64,000 nucleotides of DNA from Aplidium turbinatum (Eukaryota > Chordata > Ascidiacea > Aplousobranchia > Polyclinidae). Positions 63,823 to 64,000 of this stretch are shown here, piece after piece. The stretch lies in assembly GCA_918807975.1 (NCBI GenBank), contig OU964925.1:4998798-5062797 (forward strand), read 5' to 3'. Position numbers and translations under genes: made by a program. The notes beneath the pieces are model-generated. The model saw nothing but the letters and a program-made list of their open reading frames with translations, was not told the origin of the DNA and searched no databases. Position 1 is the first letter of the stretch. Every line of letters starts with the position of its first letter.

Positions 63823-64000
63823 TCATGATGTGGGCAGTGCTCTCATAAATGAAAACCTGAAAGTCTCCAAAGTTACGTCTAAAAATTCCCTAAATCATTA
63901 TTACATTCAGTTTCACGTTCTGAAACAAAAAGCAAGAGTTAAGCGGTTTAAACAACAACACTAGCAAAAACCATTCTACATGACTTTGTTGCATTAGTGG
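63823..64000. other. unassigned DNA to the window end
   Basis: Nothing recognisable. Confidence 0.4.

Overview
This is a metazoan genomic window (no prokaryotic gene organisation, spliced exons, BEL/Pao, piggyBac, hAT, P-like and CR1/Jockey-type elements, tRNA-derived SINEs, AT-rich DNA). It most likely comes from a marine invertebrate. An ascidian or other invertebrate deuterostome is my guess, but the phylum cannot be fixed from the sequence. Almost all of it is transposable-element DNA, much of it nested, and the nesting can be read from target-site duplications (TSDs) and from second copies that act as empty sites.

Layout. 1-4.5 kb: a short dispersed repeat, a 2.2-kb hAT element (1097-3314) carrying a second hAT and a hAT MITE, then a TTAA-type MITE. 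4.7-7.36 kb: a broken BEL/Pao fossil on the minus strand with its 3' LTR. 7.75-8.31 kb: a solo BEL LTR with perfect TSD. 8.69-14.1 kb: piggyBac-1 (minus strand), with a hAT inside it and a SINE inside that hAT. 14.23-30.86 kb: one CR1-like LINE split by four insertions: piggyBac-3 (14782-21503, itself hit by another LINE), a SINE, a TTAA MITE, and a whole BEL/Pao element (23623-30414) with nearly identical LTRs and one 1821-codon gag-pol frame. 31-38 kb: palindromic motif clusters, a THAP-like scrap, a hAT with a nested foldback, and a hAT MITE. 38.2-49.8 kb: a piggyBac-4 remnant interrupted by BEL-2, which is interrupted by the 6.7-kb piggyBac-2, a close relative of piggyBac-1.

50-64 kb holds the only host-like coding signals. 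One is a first coding exon (51188-51457, plus strand) that looks like the start of a natriuretic-peptide-receptor/receptor guanylyl cyclase ligand-binding domain. The other is two spliced minus-strand exons (62365-62552 and 61689-61872) resembling DUF4806 proteins. Around them lie a P-like/THAP fossil holding a hAT with an internal about 150-bp tandem array, a decayed multi-copy invertebrate gene family (57829-58850), and a 2.56-kb element with about 285-bp terminal inverted repeats (59052-61609). That element carries pieces of a protein resembling an uncharacterised multi-copy invertebrate family; it is the best candidate here for a poorly described transposon group.

Family names come from remembered motifs and were not checked by search. 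Element ends supported by TIR plus TSD are the firmest calls.
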